Below, one piece after another: positions 50,893 to 60,393 of a stretch of 64,000 bases of DNA. The notes below the pieces were generated by a model. It worked only from the letters and a program-made list of their open reading frames with translations. It ran no database searches and was not told the DNA's origin. Origin of the DNA: Halotalea alkalilenta (GTDB lineage Bacteria; Pseudomonadota; Gammaproteobacteria; Pseudomonadales; Halomonadaceae); NCBI RefSeq assembly GCF_001648175.1, contig NZ_CP015243.1, positions 310,001 through 374,000 on the forward strand, read 5' to 3'. A program made the position numbers and the translations under genes. Position 1 is the stretch's first letter, and the number at the start of each line of letters is the position of its first letter.

Positions 50893-52397
50893 GGGTTGAA
50901 GCCCAAGTCGAACAGCGGGATGCGCGCATCGGCCCGGCCTTCGAAGCGCACGCCATTGGCGACGCCGTAGAGGCTGTCTTCCTGGTAGAGGGTGAGCAGC
51001 AGGCGCTGGTCGACCACTCGCTGCTGCACCGCCGCGAGTAGCTCGATGCGCTCCTGCTCATCGAGCATCTGGCGACTGCGATCGAGCAGTTGGTCGAGCT
51101 CGGCGTCGCGCACGGTCGAGTAAGGCTCGCCGGAGCGCAGGATGGGATAGAGCGCCGCGTCGGCATCCAGTGTCTGGGTGGATCCCCAGCCCAACATGTA
51201 GATCGGTGCCTGGCTTCCCGATGGCACCTGCTGGGTATAGACCGACCACTCAGGGATCTCGAGGGAGACCTTCACACCGATCTGGCCAAAAGCCTGCGCC
51301 AGGTACTGCCCTACGTCAGCGCTCGCGTTGTAGCGGCGTGGCGCTTGCATACGAATCTCGAAGCCATCGCCATAGCCCGCCTCCGCCAGCAATTGCCGAG
51401 CGCGCTCAGGGTCGTAGTCCGGAGCCGGAAGCTCTAGATAGCCATGATCGAGCGGGCTGGCCTGGCTGCCATGCACGGTGGCGAACCCTCGCAGCAGGCG
51501 GCTGACCACCGCTTGTCGATCGATCGCAAGCGACAGCGCCTCCCTGACCCGCGGATCGTCGAGCGGGGGTTCGTCGCTCTTGAGTCCAAGATAGAGGGTG
51601 AGCCCACCATTCTCGACCCGATCCAAGCGCAGCTCAGGATTCGACTCGATCACCTGGGCCAGGTCCGCCGGGATGCTTTCAGCGAGCTGGACCTCTCCCG
51701 AGAGCAAAGCGGCTACCCGGGCGGTGGCTTCCGGAATCGGCCTCCAGATCACGCGCTCAAGCTCTGGGGCGCCCCGCCAGTAATCGGGGTTGGCGACCAT
51801 GGTCAGATGGTCGTCACGCACGAACTCAGCCACCCGGTAGGGACCCGTACCCACCGGCGCGGAGGCGAATTTCTGCTCGCCGGCCTCTCGCAAGTAGCCC
51901 GGCGGGACGATGTAGGCCGGATAGCGGCTGAGCCTCGACGGCAGCAGCGGATCGGGCCCGGTGGTATGGAAGCGAACGGTATCGGCGTCGACGATCTCGA
52001 CCTCGGAGATGGTGCGTACATAGCTGATCGTCGGCGCATTGGCGGCGGGGTCGAGGATCCGGTCGAAGGTGAACTTGACCGCTTCGGCATCGAATGGCTC
52101 GCCGTTGTGGAATTTCACCCCGGGACGCAGCTCGAACTCCCACGTCTGGTCGTCTATCACCCGCCACTCGGTGGCCAGGCCTGGTGCCAAACGCATCTGG
52201 TCATCGCGCATCACCAAGGTGTCGAACACGTTGTCGACCAGCGTCGCCGCTTCACGCAGGAAACCTGGGTCGAGCGCCGCCGGTGCGGTGGCCTGGGCGA
52301 TGGTCAGCTCACTGGCCCGAGCATGGTCCGGCACCGACACCAGCGCGATCGGCAAGCAAAACGCCAACAACCTGGTCCATCCAAAGGGGGAATGCAT
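50889..52397 (-). CDS. Peptide ABC transporter substrate-binding protein (SBP_bac_5)
   Basis: The 502-residue protein has a signal peptide (about 1-28, HARA) and the SBP family 5 fold, with the early motif LVDNVFDTLVMRDDQM and the region GTGPYRV. It is the first gene of the minus-strand operon that runs to 43324. GGAGG stands about 10 bases before the ATG. Ligands of the family include di- and oligopeptides, glutathione, nickel and opines. With the desulfhydrase and rhodanese downstream a cysteine-containing compound is a fair guess. Confidence 0.9.
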   Translation of the reverse strand: MHSPFGWTRLLAFCLPIALVSVPDHARASELTIAQATAPAALDPGFLREAATLVDNVFDTLVMRDDQMRLAPGLATEWRVIDDQTWEFELRPGVKFHNGEPFDAEAVKFTFDRILDPAANAPTISYVRTISEVEIVDADTVRFHTTGPDPLLPSRLSRYPAYIVPPGYLREAGEQKFASAPVGTGPYRVAEFVRDDHLTMVANPDYWRGAPELERVIWRPIPEATARVAALLSGEVQLAESIPADLAQVIESNPELRLDRVENGGLTLYLGLKSDEPPLDDPRVREALSLAIDRQAVVSRLLRGFATVHGSQASPLDHGYLELPAPDYDPERARQLLAEAGYGDGFEIRMQAPRRYNASADVGQYLAQAFGQIGVKVSLEIPEWSVYTQQVPSGSQAPIYMLGWGSTQTLDADAALYPILRSGEPYSTVRDAELDQLLDRSRQMLDEQERIELLAAVQQRVVDQRLLLTLYQEDSLYGVANGVRFEGRADARIPLFDLGFNP

Positions 52398-52461
52398 GCT
52401 ATCGAGCCTCCAGGAAATAGAGGGTGCGAACGGGGTGGTCGGGAACGACGCGCTGGTTTCG

Positions 52462-52481
52462 ATATAGAATATATTCTGTAT
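52462..52481. promoter_or_regulatory. Near-perfect operator palindrome in gntR / peptide-operon promoter
   Basis: A perfect 12-bp palindrome AGAATATATTCT lies at 52466-52477, extended to 20 bp with one mismatched pair per arm. It sits between the divergent binding-protein gene (start 52397) and gntR (start 52557) and is the likely site for the GntR product. Confidence 0.75.
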
Positions 52482-52556
52482 TTCGATGCCATCACAAGTT
52501 ACTTTAGCGCCGGAAACCATCGATTCCGGCGGCAGCTGCTTTCAGCAAGGATCAAT

Positions 52557-53231
52557 ATGGAACGACCGAATACAGGCAGGTTCGCCCAGGCACCCAAAGG
52601 CGGCCTGAGCGGCTACGTCGAGCGCACGCTCAAGCAAGCGTTGATCGAAGGCAAACTGCTTCCTGGCGAGCGGCTGGTGGCCAAAGACCTTGCCGCCCAG
52701 TTGGATGTCAGCCCAACGCCGGTACGCGAAGCGCTGCTCAAGCTGGTCGCGTACGGCGCCCTGGAGATCAGCCCGGCCCAGTCATTCCAGGTGCCGGTGA
52801 TCACACGGGCACAGTACGCAGAGATCGCGCTGATACGCGAAGCGATCGAAAGCCTGGCGACTTCGCATGCCGCCAGGGTGATCGATACCCAACGCATCGA
52901 TCAGCTGGCGTCGCTGGATGAACGCTACAAGGCGGCGAGGCGGCGCGGTAAGAGCGCAGAGGCACTACAGCTCAATCGAGAATTTCGTTTCTGCCTCTAC
53001 GAGGCTGCACAAATGCCGATACTGATGGCGCAGATCGAGCAGCTATGGCTCAGGGTCGGGCCCTGTTTGCACCATATCTTCCCGATCGACGAAGACAATC
53101 CGTTCGAAGCCCACAACTACGACAAGCTGGTCTGTGCGCTGCGCGAGCACGACAGCGAGGCAGCGGCGACGCTGATCGCCAAGGCGGTGCGCGAGGGTAC
53201 CGAGATCATTCTGGAGCGACTCGGCCAATAA
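52557..53231 (+). CDS. GntR-family regulator, FCD subgroup
   Basis: The 224-residue protein has a winged HTH (about 15-80, KDLAAQLDVSPTPVREALLKL) and an FCD ligand domain (about 90-215). The start at 52557 follows AAGGA. It is divergent from the peptide/sulfur operon and likely represses it, releasing on binding a catabolic intermediate. The palindrome at 52462-52481 is the expected target. Confidence 0.92.
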   Translation: MERPNTGRFAQAPKGGLSGYVERTLKQALIEGKLLPGERLVAKDLAAQLDVSPTPVREALLKLVAYGALEISPAQSFQVPVITRAQYAEIALIREAIESLATSHAARVIDTQRIDQLASLDERYKAARRRGKSAEALQLNREFRFCLYEAAQMPILMAQIEQLWLRVGPCLHHIFPIDEDNPFEAHNYDKLVCALREHDSEAAATLIAKAVREGTEIILERLGQ

Positions 53232-53356
53232 ATCGCAAGCGTCCGGGCGACCGGCGCCTGCCTGACCGCCGATCGATGAACTCGCCTCGGCGCCAGGGCT
53301 GCATTAAGCGCGCAGTCTTCCTACCACTCACTTCCCATCACGGCACCAGCCGCCGT

Positions 53357-54004
53357 TCACAGGTCATGGACCAGCGCATCGATCGACTGCGTGCCGCTGA
53401 CCAAGTCGAACGCTTTGCAACGTGCATTGTCGGCGTCGAGCACCGCGCCTGCGACCTGGGCGACATCGGCCCGAGGAATGCTGCGCTCGCCGTCGGCGCT
53501 TGGCTCGGTCGCGACCCGGCCTTTGGCGGGTTCGTCGGTGAGACGCCCAGGCCGAATGATGGTGTAGTCGAGGCCGCTCACCAGCAGGAGGCGGTCGGCA
53601 TAGTGCTTGGCGACGTAGTAGGGCTTGATCTCCGGGTTCCAATCCTCCCGACGGTCGGCGCCGAAGGCGCTGATCATCACGAAGCGCCGGATGCCGCAGG
53701 CGCTCGCGGCTTCCATACACTTGACCGCACCGTCGAGATCGATCAGCAAGGTCTTGTCGAAGCCAGTGGCCCCGCCGGAGCCTGCGCTGAAGATCACCGC
53801 GTCACAGCCACGCATTCCCTTGCAGAGCGCGGCCACATCGTCCTCCAAGTCCACCCGCCGGGCCTCGATGCCGCGGCGATGATAGCTTTCGAGCTGTTCG
53901 GTGCGCCTGACCTGCGCGACAGGGGTGTGGTTGGACTGGGTGTGCAGTTGGGCAACGATCCGCTGGCCGATCTGGCCGGCGGCACCAATGACCAGGGTCT
54001 TCAT
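53357..54004 (-). CDS. NAD(P)-binding NmrA/YwnB-like protein
   Basis: The 215-residue protein is an atypical SDR with the motif VIGAAGQIGQRIVAQL (5-20), a short sugar-free core and YYVAKHYADRLL (Tyr/Lys) then YTIIRPGRL. This is the group of small NAD(P)H-binding proteins (YwnB, YtfG-like) of unclear substrate. It is convergent with gntR. Start at 54004 rather than the longer frame because of sense of the Rossmann N-terminus. Confidence 0.85.
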   Translation of the reverse strand: MKTLVIGAAGQIGQRIVAQLHTQSNHTPVAQVRRTEQLESYHRRGIEARRVDLEDDVAALCKGMRGCDAVIFSAGSGGATGFDKTLLIDLDGAVKCMEAASACGIRRFVMISAFGADRREDWNPEIKPYYVAKHYADRLLLVSGLDYTIIRPGRLTDEPAKGRVATEPSADGERSIPRADVAQVAGAVLDADNARCKAFDLVSGTQSIDALVHDL

Positions 54005-54276
54005 GGCGAAATCCTCTTCTGCGCCAGAGTGACGTTTCAGCATAGAGCGCGTTGGCGAAAACCGATCGGCACCCGCGCGGATCTACAGCCTCAGTATGGG
54101 TGAGCCTGTACTTGGCGCCCGGCGCACTTGCACCATGGTCTTGCCAGCACAGGGTTTAATCCTTCGCTCATTTCCTTCTCTTCAGCTTGGCGTAGAACTA
54201 ACGCCCAGGGTGCAGTGCCGCGTGCATTGCACTCCATCCAGCCGGAAGCTGCGGCAATGCCACGGAGAGCATGATC

Positions 54277-55662
54277 ATGACCCAACAGGACGGCGTCGAA
54301 CATACCCCGCTGAAGCGCGTGATGGGCCCCAAGCTGCTGCTGCTGTTCATCGTCGGCGACATTCTCGGCACCGGGATCTACGCACTCACCGGTGAAGTCG
54401 CCGCCGAGGTCGGCGGTGCCGCCTGGCTGCCCTTCCTGGTGGCCTTCGGGGTGGCGCTCCTGACCGCCTTCTCCTATCTCGAGCTGGTCACCAAGTATCC
54501 CAAGGCCGCCGGGGCGGCACTCTACGTGCACAAGGCTTTCGGCGTGCACTTCATCACCTTCATCGTCTGCTTCACCGTGATGTGCTCCGGTCTGACCTCA
54601 GCCGCCACCGCCTCGCGGGCGTTCTCGGCCAACCTGTTCGTCGCCGTTGGCGTCGATGCGGGTGCGGGTCTGGTAACACTCGGTGCGCTGGGTTTCATGC
54701 TGCTGGTGATGCTGGTCAATTTTCGCGGCGCCTCCGAGAGCGTGAAGACCAACGTGGTGCTGACCCTGATCGAGCTCAGCGGCCTGCTGCTGGTGATCCT
54801 GGTCGGCATCTATGCGATCAGCGGCGGCCAGGCGGACTTCTCCAGGGTAGTGGCGTTCGATACCCCCGAGGACAAGAGTGTGTTCCTCGCCGTCACCTCG
54901 GCGACCGCGCTGGCTTTCTTCGCCATGGTCGGCTTCGAGGATTCGGTCAACATGGCCGAGGAGACCCATGATCCATCGCGGATCTTTCCGAAGATCATGC
55001 TCACCGGGCTCGGGATCACCGCCTTCATCTACGTGCTGGTATCGATCTGCGCGGTCGCGCTGGTACCAGTGGGCGAACTCGCCGCCAGCAGCACGCCCTT
55101 GGTGCTGGTGGTCGAGCGCGGCGCGCCGGGGCTGCCTGTCGGCGCGCTGATGCCGATCATCTCGATGTTCGCGGTGGCCAACTCGGCGCTGATCAACATG
55201 ATGATGGCAAGCCGGCTGCTCTATGGCATGGCCCGCCAGGGCGTGCTGCCGCACTTCCTCTCCCATGTCCACAGCACCACGCAGACACCCTGGAGCGCGA
55301 TCCTGTTCACTACCGCGCTGGCGCTCGGACTCATCGTCTTCGTCTCCAACGTAAGCTCCCAGGCAGTCAGCGTGCTGGGAGGCACTACCGCGCTGCTGCT
55401 GCTCGGTGTATTCGCCTTCGTCAATGCAGCGGTCCTGGTGCTGCGCCGCGACCGGGTCGCGCACGAGCACTTCAAGATCAATCGGCTGTTTCCCTGCCTC
55501 GGGGTGCTGGTCTGCCTGTTTTTGGTCACCCCCTGGACCGGACGCGACCCATTCCAGTACGAGGTCGCCGGCTGGCTGCTCGCCCTTGGCGTTGTGATGT
55601 GGGGGGTGACGCTGATCACTCATCGCCGGCGTGCACGGCTCGATCCCGGCCGGCTGGAGTAA
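54277..55662 (+). CDS. APC-family amino-acid permease
   Basis: The 461-residue membrane protein has 12 predicted helices, with the unwound helix-1 motif GDILGTGIYALTGEV near 28-42 and a helix-6 segment FFAMVGFEDSVNMAEE near 216-231, both typical of APC amino-acid permeases. The ATG at 54277 is 9 bases after GGAG; the ATG at 54271 is only 3 bases away. The substrate is unknown. It is followed by a DUF3817 gene 68 bases on. Confidence 0.9.
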   Translation: MTQQDGVEHTPLKRVMGPKLLLLFIVGDILGTGIYALTGEVAAEVGGAAWLPFLVAFGVALLTAFSYLELVTKYPKAAGAALYVHKAFGVHFITFIVCFTVMCSGLTSAATASRAFSANLFVAVGVDAGAGLVTLGALGFMLLVMLVNFRGASESVKTNVVLTLIELSGLLLVILVGIYAISGGQADFSRVVAFDTPEDKSVFLAVTSATALAFFAMVGFEDSVNMAEETHDPSRIFPKIMLTGLGITAFIYVLVSICAVALVPVGELAASSTPLVLVVERGAPGLPVGALMPIISMFAVANSALINMMMASRLLYGMARQGVLPHFLSHVHSTTQTPWSAILFTTALALGLIVFVSNVSSQAVSVLGGTTALLLLGVFAFVNAAVLVLRRDRVAHEHFKINRLFPCLGVLVCLFLVTPWTGRDPFQYEVAGWLLALGVVMWGVTLITHRRRARLDPGRLE

Positions 55663-55730
55663 ATCCCGATCCGGCGGTGCGTGCCTGGGCTACAATCGGC
55701 GTCTTCGCCCACACCGCCCAAGGACCAGAC

Positions 55731-56084
55731 ATGCAAGGCACGCCCTCGGACCCGACCCACCGCCAGCCGCAGGCGGGCCTCGCACCGGCTCGCCTGCGCC
55801 GCCTGCGTCTCGCCGCGCTGATCGAAGGCACCACCCTGGTGGCCCTGCTGCTGCTCGCCGTTCCGCTCAAGCATCTCGCCGGGCTGCCCGGCGCCGTCTC
55901 ACTGATTGGCCCGATACACGGCGTAGCCTTCCTCGGCTATCTCGCCCTGGTGCTTCACGCCTATGCCGGTGGCGGCTGGCGAGCCGGCGAGATCGCGCGC
56001 CTGATCATCGCCGCCTTCATCCCCTTCGGCGCTTGGTTCTCGATCCGCCAGCTCAAGCGCAAACAGGCAAAAGCGTATGCCTAG
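55731..56084 (+). CDS. DUF3817-family membrane protein
   Basis: The 117-residue protein has a polar N-terminus and then a region with RLRLAALIEGTTL, a hydrophobic helix, LKHLAGLPGAVSLIGPIHGVAFL and two more helices, which is the pattern of DUF3817. The function is not known. It is small, close to the permease gene in the same direction, and converges with a LysR gene. Confidence 0.82.
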   Translation: MQGTPSDPTHRQPQAGLAPARLRRLRLAALIEGTTLVALLLLAVPLKHLAGLPGAVSLIGPIHGVAFLGYLALVLHAYAGGGWRAGEIARLIIAAFIPFGAWFSIRQLKRKQAKAYA

Positions 56085-56142
56085 CGCCCACCCCGATCGA
56101 TGAGATGTCCCGCCGTCCAGGCCAGCCCTAGCTACCAGGGTC

Positions 56143-57066
56143 TCAGCCCGCTCGAGGCGCAGCGACGCTGAAGCTCGAACGCGCCAGCTCCACGAACGCG
56201 GCGACCCCGGCCGGTAGCGTCCTGCCGGCAAGGGTGAGAATCTCGATGAAGCGGGCGCCGAGCTCGGTCTCATCGATCGGGATCACTCGATAGCGCTCGG
56301 CGTCGGTGCGATGGCGCACGGTGAGTTCGGCGCATAGCGCAATGCCGCCACCGTCGAGGGCGAAGTGGATCAGGGCATTGAGATAGTTGCTGGTGAAGAC
56401 CGGCTCGAGCAGCACCCCTTGCCGCGCGCAGGCCAGGTCGAACAGCTGGCGAACCGAGGTGTGGCCATGGGGCAGCGCCAGCGGATAAGCGACGATATCG
56501 GAGAGCGCGAGTCTCTCGCGGCCGGCCAACGGGTGGTCGTGAGCGACCAGCGCGTGGATCGGCGCCGCGGCACGCGCCTCGACCCGTACCTCGCGTCGCG
56601 GCCGGTGGTTGTTGGTGAAACCGATGTCGACCTCGCCTTCGCTAACCAGCCGAGTGACCTCCTCGACCGCACAGCTGTTCAAATCGACGTTGACCCCTGG
56701 GTGGTCGGCGAGAAACAGCCGGACCAGATGCGGGAGAAAATCGATCGCCATGCCCTCGACGCTGGCGAGCCGGACCCTGCCGATCTGACGCGCCTCGAGC
56801 GCGGCGATCTCCTCCATCAACCGCTGGGCCTCGAGGCGCTCGCGGCGCACGTGTGTGGCGAGCAGCTCGCCGGCGCCGCTGGGCACCATGCCCTTGGCCC
56901 GGCGCTCGAACAGCCGGGCGCCGAGCTCTTCCTCGAGCCGCGAGATCTGACGGCTGATCGCCGAGGGCGCGACGTTCAGCTGCGCCGACGCCCGGTTGAT
57001 CGAGCCGTGCTTGACCACCTCGAGGAAGTAGCGCAGCGCGGTCTCTTGGAGCGATCGCGTGTCCAT
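56143..57066 (-). CDS. LysR-family transcriptional regulator
   Basis: The 307-residue protein begins with a LysR HTH (residues 5-66, NRASAQLNVAPSAISRQISRLEEEL) and has the LysR effector domain. It is divergent from the binding protein, amidase and dehydrogenase cluster and probably activates it. The gap of 171 bases contains the shared promoters. Confidence 0.93.
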   Translation of the reverse strand: MDTRSLQETALRYFLEVVKHGSINRASAQLNVAPSAISRQISRLEEELGARLFERRAKGMVPSGAGELLATHVRRERLEAQRLMEEIAALEARQIGRVRLASVEGMAIDFLPHLVRLFLADHPGVNVDLNSCAVEEVTRLVSEGEVDIGFTNNHRPRREVRVEARAAAPIHALVAHDHPLAGRERLALSDIVAYPLALPHGHTSVRQLFDLACARQGVLLEPVFTSNYLNALIHFALDGGGIALCAELTVRHRTDAERYRVIPIDETELGARFIEILTLAGRTLPAGVAAFVELARSSFSVAAPRAG

Positions 57067-57237
57067 CTTGCGTTCTCGTCACAGGCATTGCCGTGCAGGC
57101 AACGGGGGAGTGTCCAAATTGATCTAACGACAATACCCGCGATCTCGCTAGGATCAAATCCTCCCCCGCTCTCTGCTTCTCTGACCTGCGGTGGAACACC
57201 GAGCTTCGACTCCAATCACAAGATAGGAAGCCCGAAC

Positions 57238-58830
57238 ATGTCTTCATTGTCCTTCCCACGTACCTGGCGGCACTGGCTACCCGTTGCGGCAATCACGCTG
57301 CTGATCTCCTTGCCCGCCGAAGCCACTACCCTGCGCACGGTGATGCATTCCGCGCTGCGCACCCTCGATCCGGTGGCAAGCAGCGCGACCATCGTGCGCA
57401 ACCACGGCTACATGGTGTTCGACACCCTGCTGGGGGTCGACGACCAGCTCGAACCGCGCCCGCAGATGGCCGACTGGCAGGTCTCCGACGATGGCCTCAC
57501 CTACACCTTCACCCTGCGCCCGGACCTCAAGTGGCATGACGGCACGCCGGTGACGGCGGCCGACTGCATCGCTTCGATCAAACGCTGGGCGAGCTACGAC
57601 GCCGGGGGCCGGGTGATGATGACCAAGGTCGCCGCGCTCACCCCGCTCAATGATCAAAGCTTCGAGCTGCGTCTCGATGCACCGTTCGGCGAGGTGCTCA
57701 ACCTGCTCGCCAAGCCCTCTGCGGTGCCCGCCTTCATGATGCCGGAGCGGCTGGCTTCGACCCCGTTCGGAGAGATGATCCCCGAGCAGATCGGCTCCGG
57801 GCCGTTCCGCTTCGTCGCCGACGAATTCCAGCCCGGCGTGGTGGTGGTTTACGAGAAGTTCGACGACTACGTGCCGCGCAGCGAGCCCGCCAACGGCACC
57901 GCCGGCGGTAAGCAGGTCAACGTCGACCGGGTCGAGTGGGTCAACATGCCCGACGCCCAGACCGCGATCAACGCCCTGCTCTCTGGCGACGTCGACTACA
58001 TCGAGCGCGCACCGATCGACCTGCTGATGCTGCTCGAGAACCAGGACGGCATCCACACCGAGGTGCTCGACCGGCTCGGGATGCAGATCGAGGCGCGCAT
58101 GAACTTCCTCCATCCGCCCTTCGACGACGTACGGATCCGCCGCGCCGCACTGCTCGCCATCGGCCAGCAGGACGTACTCGACGCGCTGATCGGCGATCCG
58201 CGCTATTACCAGGCGTGCGCGGCGATCTTCGGCTGCGGCACGCCCTATGCCTCCGAGAGCGGTGGCGAAACGCTGCTCAGCGGCGGCGACATCGAAAGGG
58301 CGCGCCAGCTGCTCGAAGAAGCCGGCTACGATGGCACACCGGTGGTGATCCTGCAGCCCACCGACGTCGCCACCCTCGCCCCCCAGCCGGTAGTGGTCGC
58401 CGACGCCCTGCGCCGGGCAGGCTTCAACGTCCAGCTCGAACCGATGGACTGGCAGACCGTGGTCAGCCGCCGCGCGAGCCAAGCAGCGCCGGCGCAGGGC
58501 GGTTGGAACCTGTTCATCACCAATTCGAACATCGACAGCATCTGGAATCCGTTGATCAACTCGCTGCTCACCGCAAGCGGCAGCGAGAGCAGCTGGTTCG
58601 GCTGGCCGACCGACCCGGATCTCGAGCAGCTGCGCGCCGACTTCGCCAGCGCCGAGGATGAAGCGGATCGCGTCGATATCAGCGAGCGGGTCCAGCGTCA
58701 CGCGCTCGACCAGGTGATCTACGTCCCGCTCGGCCAGTTCCGTAATGTCGCCGCCTGGCGCGATGCGCTCGACAACGTGCTCAGCGGACCAGTGACCGCA
58801 TTCTGGCAGCTGGACAAGCAAGACGACTGA
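57238..58830 (+). CDS. Peptide-type ABC substrate-binding protein without permeases
   Basis: The 530-residue protein has a signal peptide (about 1-28, PAEA) and an SBP family 5 domain with LKWHDGTPVTAADCIASIKRW and late W-rich segments. No permease or ATPase gene lies beside it: the next genes are an amidase and a DadA-like dehydrogenase. It may use another transporter. AGGAAG precedes the ATG by 9 bases. Confidence 0.9.
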   Translation: MSSLSFPRTWRHWLPVAAITLLISLPAEATTLRTVMHSALRTLDPVASSATIVRNHGYMVFDTLLGVDDQLEPRPQMADWQVSDDGLTYTFTLRPDLKWHDGTPVTAADCIASIKRWASYDAGGRVMMTKVAALTPLNDQSFELRLDAPFGEVLNLLAKPSAVPAFMMPERLASTPFGEMIPEQIGSGPFRFVADEFQPGVVVVYEKFDDYVPRSEPANGTAGGKQVNVDRVEWVNMPDAQTAINALLSGDVDYIERAPIDLLMLLENQDGIHTEVLDRLGMQIEARMNFLHPPFDDVRIRRAALLAIGQQDVLDALIGDPRYYQACAAIFGCGTPYASESGGETLLSGGDIERARQLLEEAGYDGTPVVILQPTDVATLAPQPVVVADALRRAGFNVQLEPMDWQTVVSRRASQAAPAQGGWNLFITNSNIDSIWNPLINSLLTASGSESSWFGWPTDPDLEQLRADFASAEDEADRVDISERVQRHALDQVIYVPLGQFRNVAAWRDALDNVLSGPVTAFWQLDKQDD

Positions 58831-58852
58831 CTCCGACGAGAGAGGTATCCCG

Positions 58853-60343
58853 ATGGAACCCTGTGATCTCAGTGCCAGCCAGGCGCGCCGGCTGATCGGC
58901 ACCAAGCGGCTCTCGCCGGTCGAGCTGGCGCAAAGCTGCATCGCGCGAGTCGAGGCGGTCAACCCGGCGGTCAACGCGCTGGTCAGCCTCGATTTCGAGC
59001 GCCTGAATGAGGCGGCTCGGGAGGCCGAGCGGCAGGTCCAGGCCGGAGAGCCGCTCGGCGCGCTGCACGGCCTGCCGCTGGCGGTCAAGGACATGGTCGA
59101 TGTGGCGGGTCTGCCTACCACCTACGGCAGCCCCGCCTATGCCGACAATGTCGCCCGCGCGGACGACCCGATGATCGCCCAGCTGCGCAGTGCCGGTGCC
59201 ATCGTGATGAGCAAGAGCAACAATCCCGAGTGGAGCGCTGGTGGCAACACCCGCAACGCAGTGTATGGGGCGACCGGCAACCCCTTCGACCCGAGCCGCT
59301 CGGCGGCGGGCTCCTCCGGGGGCTCGGCCGCCGCACTGGCCTGCGGGATGGTCCCGCTGGCCACCGGTTCGGACACCGGCGGCAGCCTGCGCAACCCGGC
59401 GGCGTTCTGCGGCGTGGTCGGCTTTCGCCCCTCCCCTGGCGTCGTGCCGGGCCACGGTCGCGGCATGGCGCTGCTGCCGCTCTCCACCAGCGGGCCGATG
59501 GCCCGCTGCGTCGAGGATGTCGGCCTGATGCTCTCGCAGATGATCCGCCCCGACCGCCGCGACCCCTGGGTCTCGGTGGTCGAGGGTCGTGGCCACTACC
59601 AGGGCGAGGCGTTCACCCGCCTGCCGAACGTCGATCTCTGCTCGGCCCGGATCGCGGTGACCCATGACTTCGGCTTCGCGCTGACCGAGCGCCGGATGCG
59701 TGCCACCTTCGATGCCAAGCTCGCCCGCTTCTCCTCGGTGTTCGCCCGGGTCGAACAGACCCACCCAGACTGCGCTGGCGCCGATGACACCTTCGCGGTG
59801 CTGCGCGCCCTGCTGTTCTCTGGCCCGCACCGCCGGCTGCTCGAATCGCGCCCGGAGCTGGTCGGTCCCAACATCCGCGCCAATATCGAGGAGGCCTCGC
59901 GCTACGACGCCTTCGACGTGGTTCGTGCGCTCGAGCAGCAGACCACGCTGTACCGCGGCTGGCAGCGCTTCTTCGAAGATCACGACTTCATCCTCGCCCC
60001 CGCGGTGACCATCGCGCCACGCGACTGGCACGAGCTCTATCCCACCGAGATCGACGGCCAACCGACCGAGAGCTATTACCATTGGCTGGGAATGGCCTAC
60101 GCCTCGACCCTGGCGGGCCATCCCTCGATCAGCCTGCCGCTCGGGGTCGATGAGCAGGGATTGCCGTTCGGGCTCCAGATCATCGGCCGCCGCGGCGAAG
60201 ACCTCGCCACCCTCGGCTTCGCGCAGGCGCTCGAACGGCTGTGCGCCGGGGATTCAGAACTCGCCGCACCCCGCCCCGACATCGCCGCGCTCGCCCGCGC
60301 ACCGCGGCTGAGCGAGAGCGCGGATTTCTACGGTTTCGGCTGA
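58853..60343 (+). CDS. Amidase-signature hydrolase
   Basis: The 496-residue protein has the amidase Ser-Ser-Lys triad: K79 in LAVKDMVDV, S154 in AGSSGGSAA and S178 in DTGGSLR. It hydrolyses a C-N amide bond; the specific amide is unknown (family members include aryl-acylamidase, 6-aminohexanoate and indoleacetamide hydrolases). It starts 22 bases after the binding-protein gene. It may convert an imported amide to an amine/amino acid for the downstream DadA-like enzyme. Confidence 0.92.
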   Translation: MEPCDLSASQARRLIGTKRLSPVELAQSCIARVEAVNPAVNALVSLDFERLNEAAREAERQVQAGEPLGALHGLPLAVKDMVDVAGLPTTYGSPAYADNVARADDPMIAQLRSAGAIVMSKSNNPEWSAGGNTRNAVYGATGNPFDPSRSAAGSSGGSAAALACGMVPLATGSDTGGSLRNPAAFCGVVGFRPSPGVVPGHGRGMALLPLSTSGPMARCVEDVGLMLSQMIRPDRRDPWVSVVEGRGHYQGEAFTRLPNVDLCSARIAVTHDFGFALTERRMRATFDAKLARFSSVFARVEQTHPDCAGADDTFAVLRALLFSGPHRRLLESRPELVGPNIRANIEEASRYDAFDVVRALEQQTTLYRGWQRFFEDHDFILAPAVTIAPRDWHELYPTEIDGQPTESYYHWLGMAYASTLAGHPSISLPLGVDEQGLPFGLQIIGRRGEDLATLGFAQALERLCAGDSELAAPRPDIAALARAPRLSESADFYGFG

Positions 60344-60393
60344 GAAGTTCCGTTTGCGCAGCGCTCACGGTCGATGCGAAGGTGGAGCCAACG

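Noticed and set aside
51444..52556. N-terminal extension of the 52.5-kb GntR gene and plus-strand frame across the binding-protein gene
   Set aside because: The frame before 52557 is antisense to the SBP gene and has no family similarity; a ribosome site sits just before the ATG at 52557.
57277..59121. 614-residue minus-strand frame opposite the SBP and amidase genes
   Set aside because: Antisense to two clear genes; composition is typical of a mirror frame in high-GC DNA.
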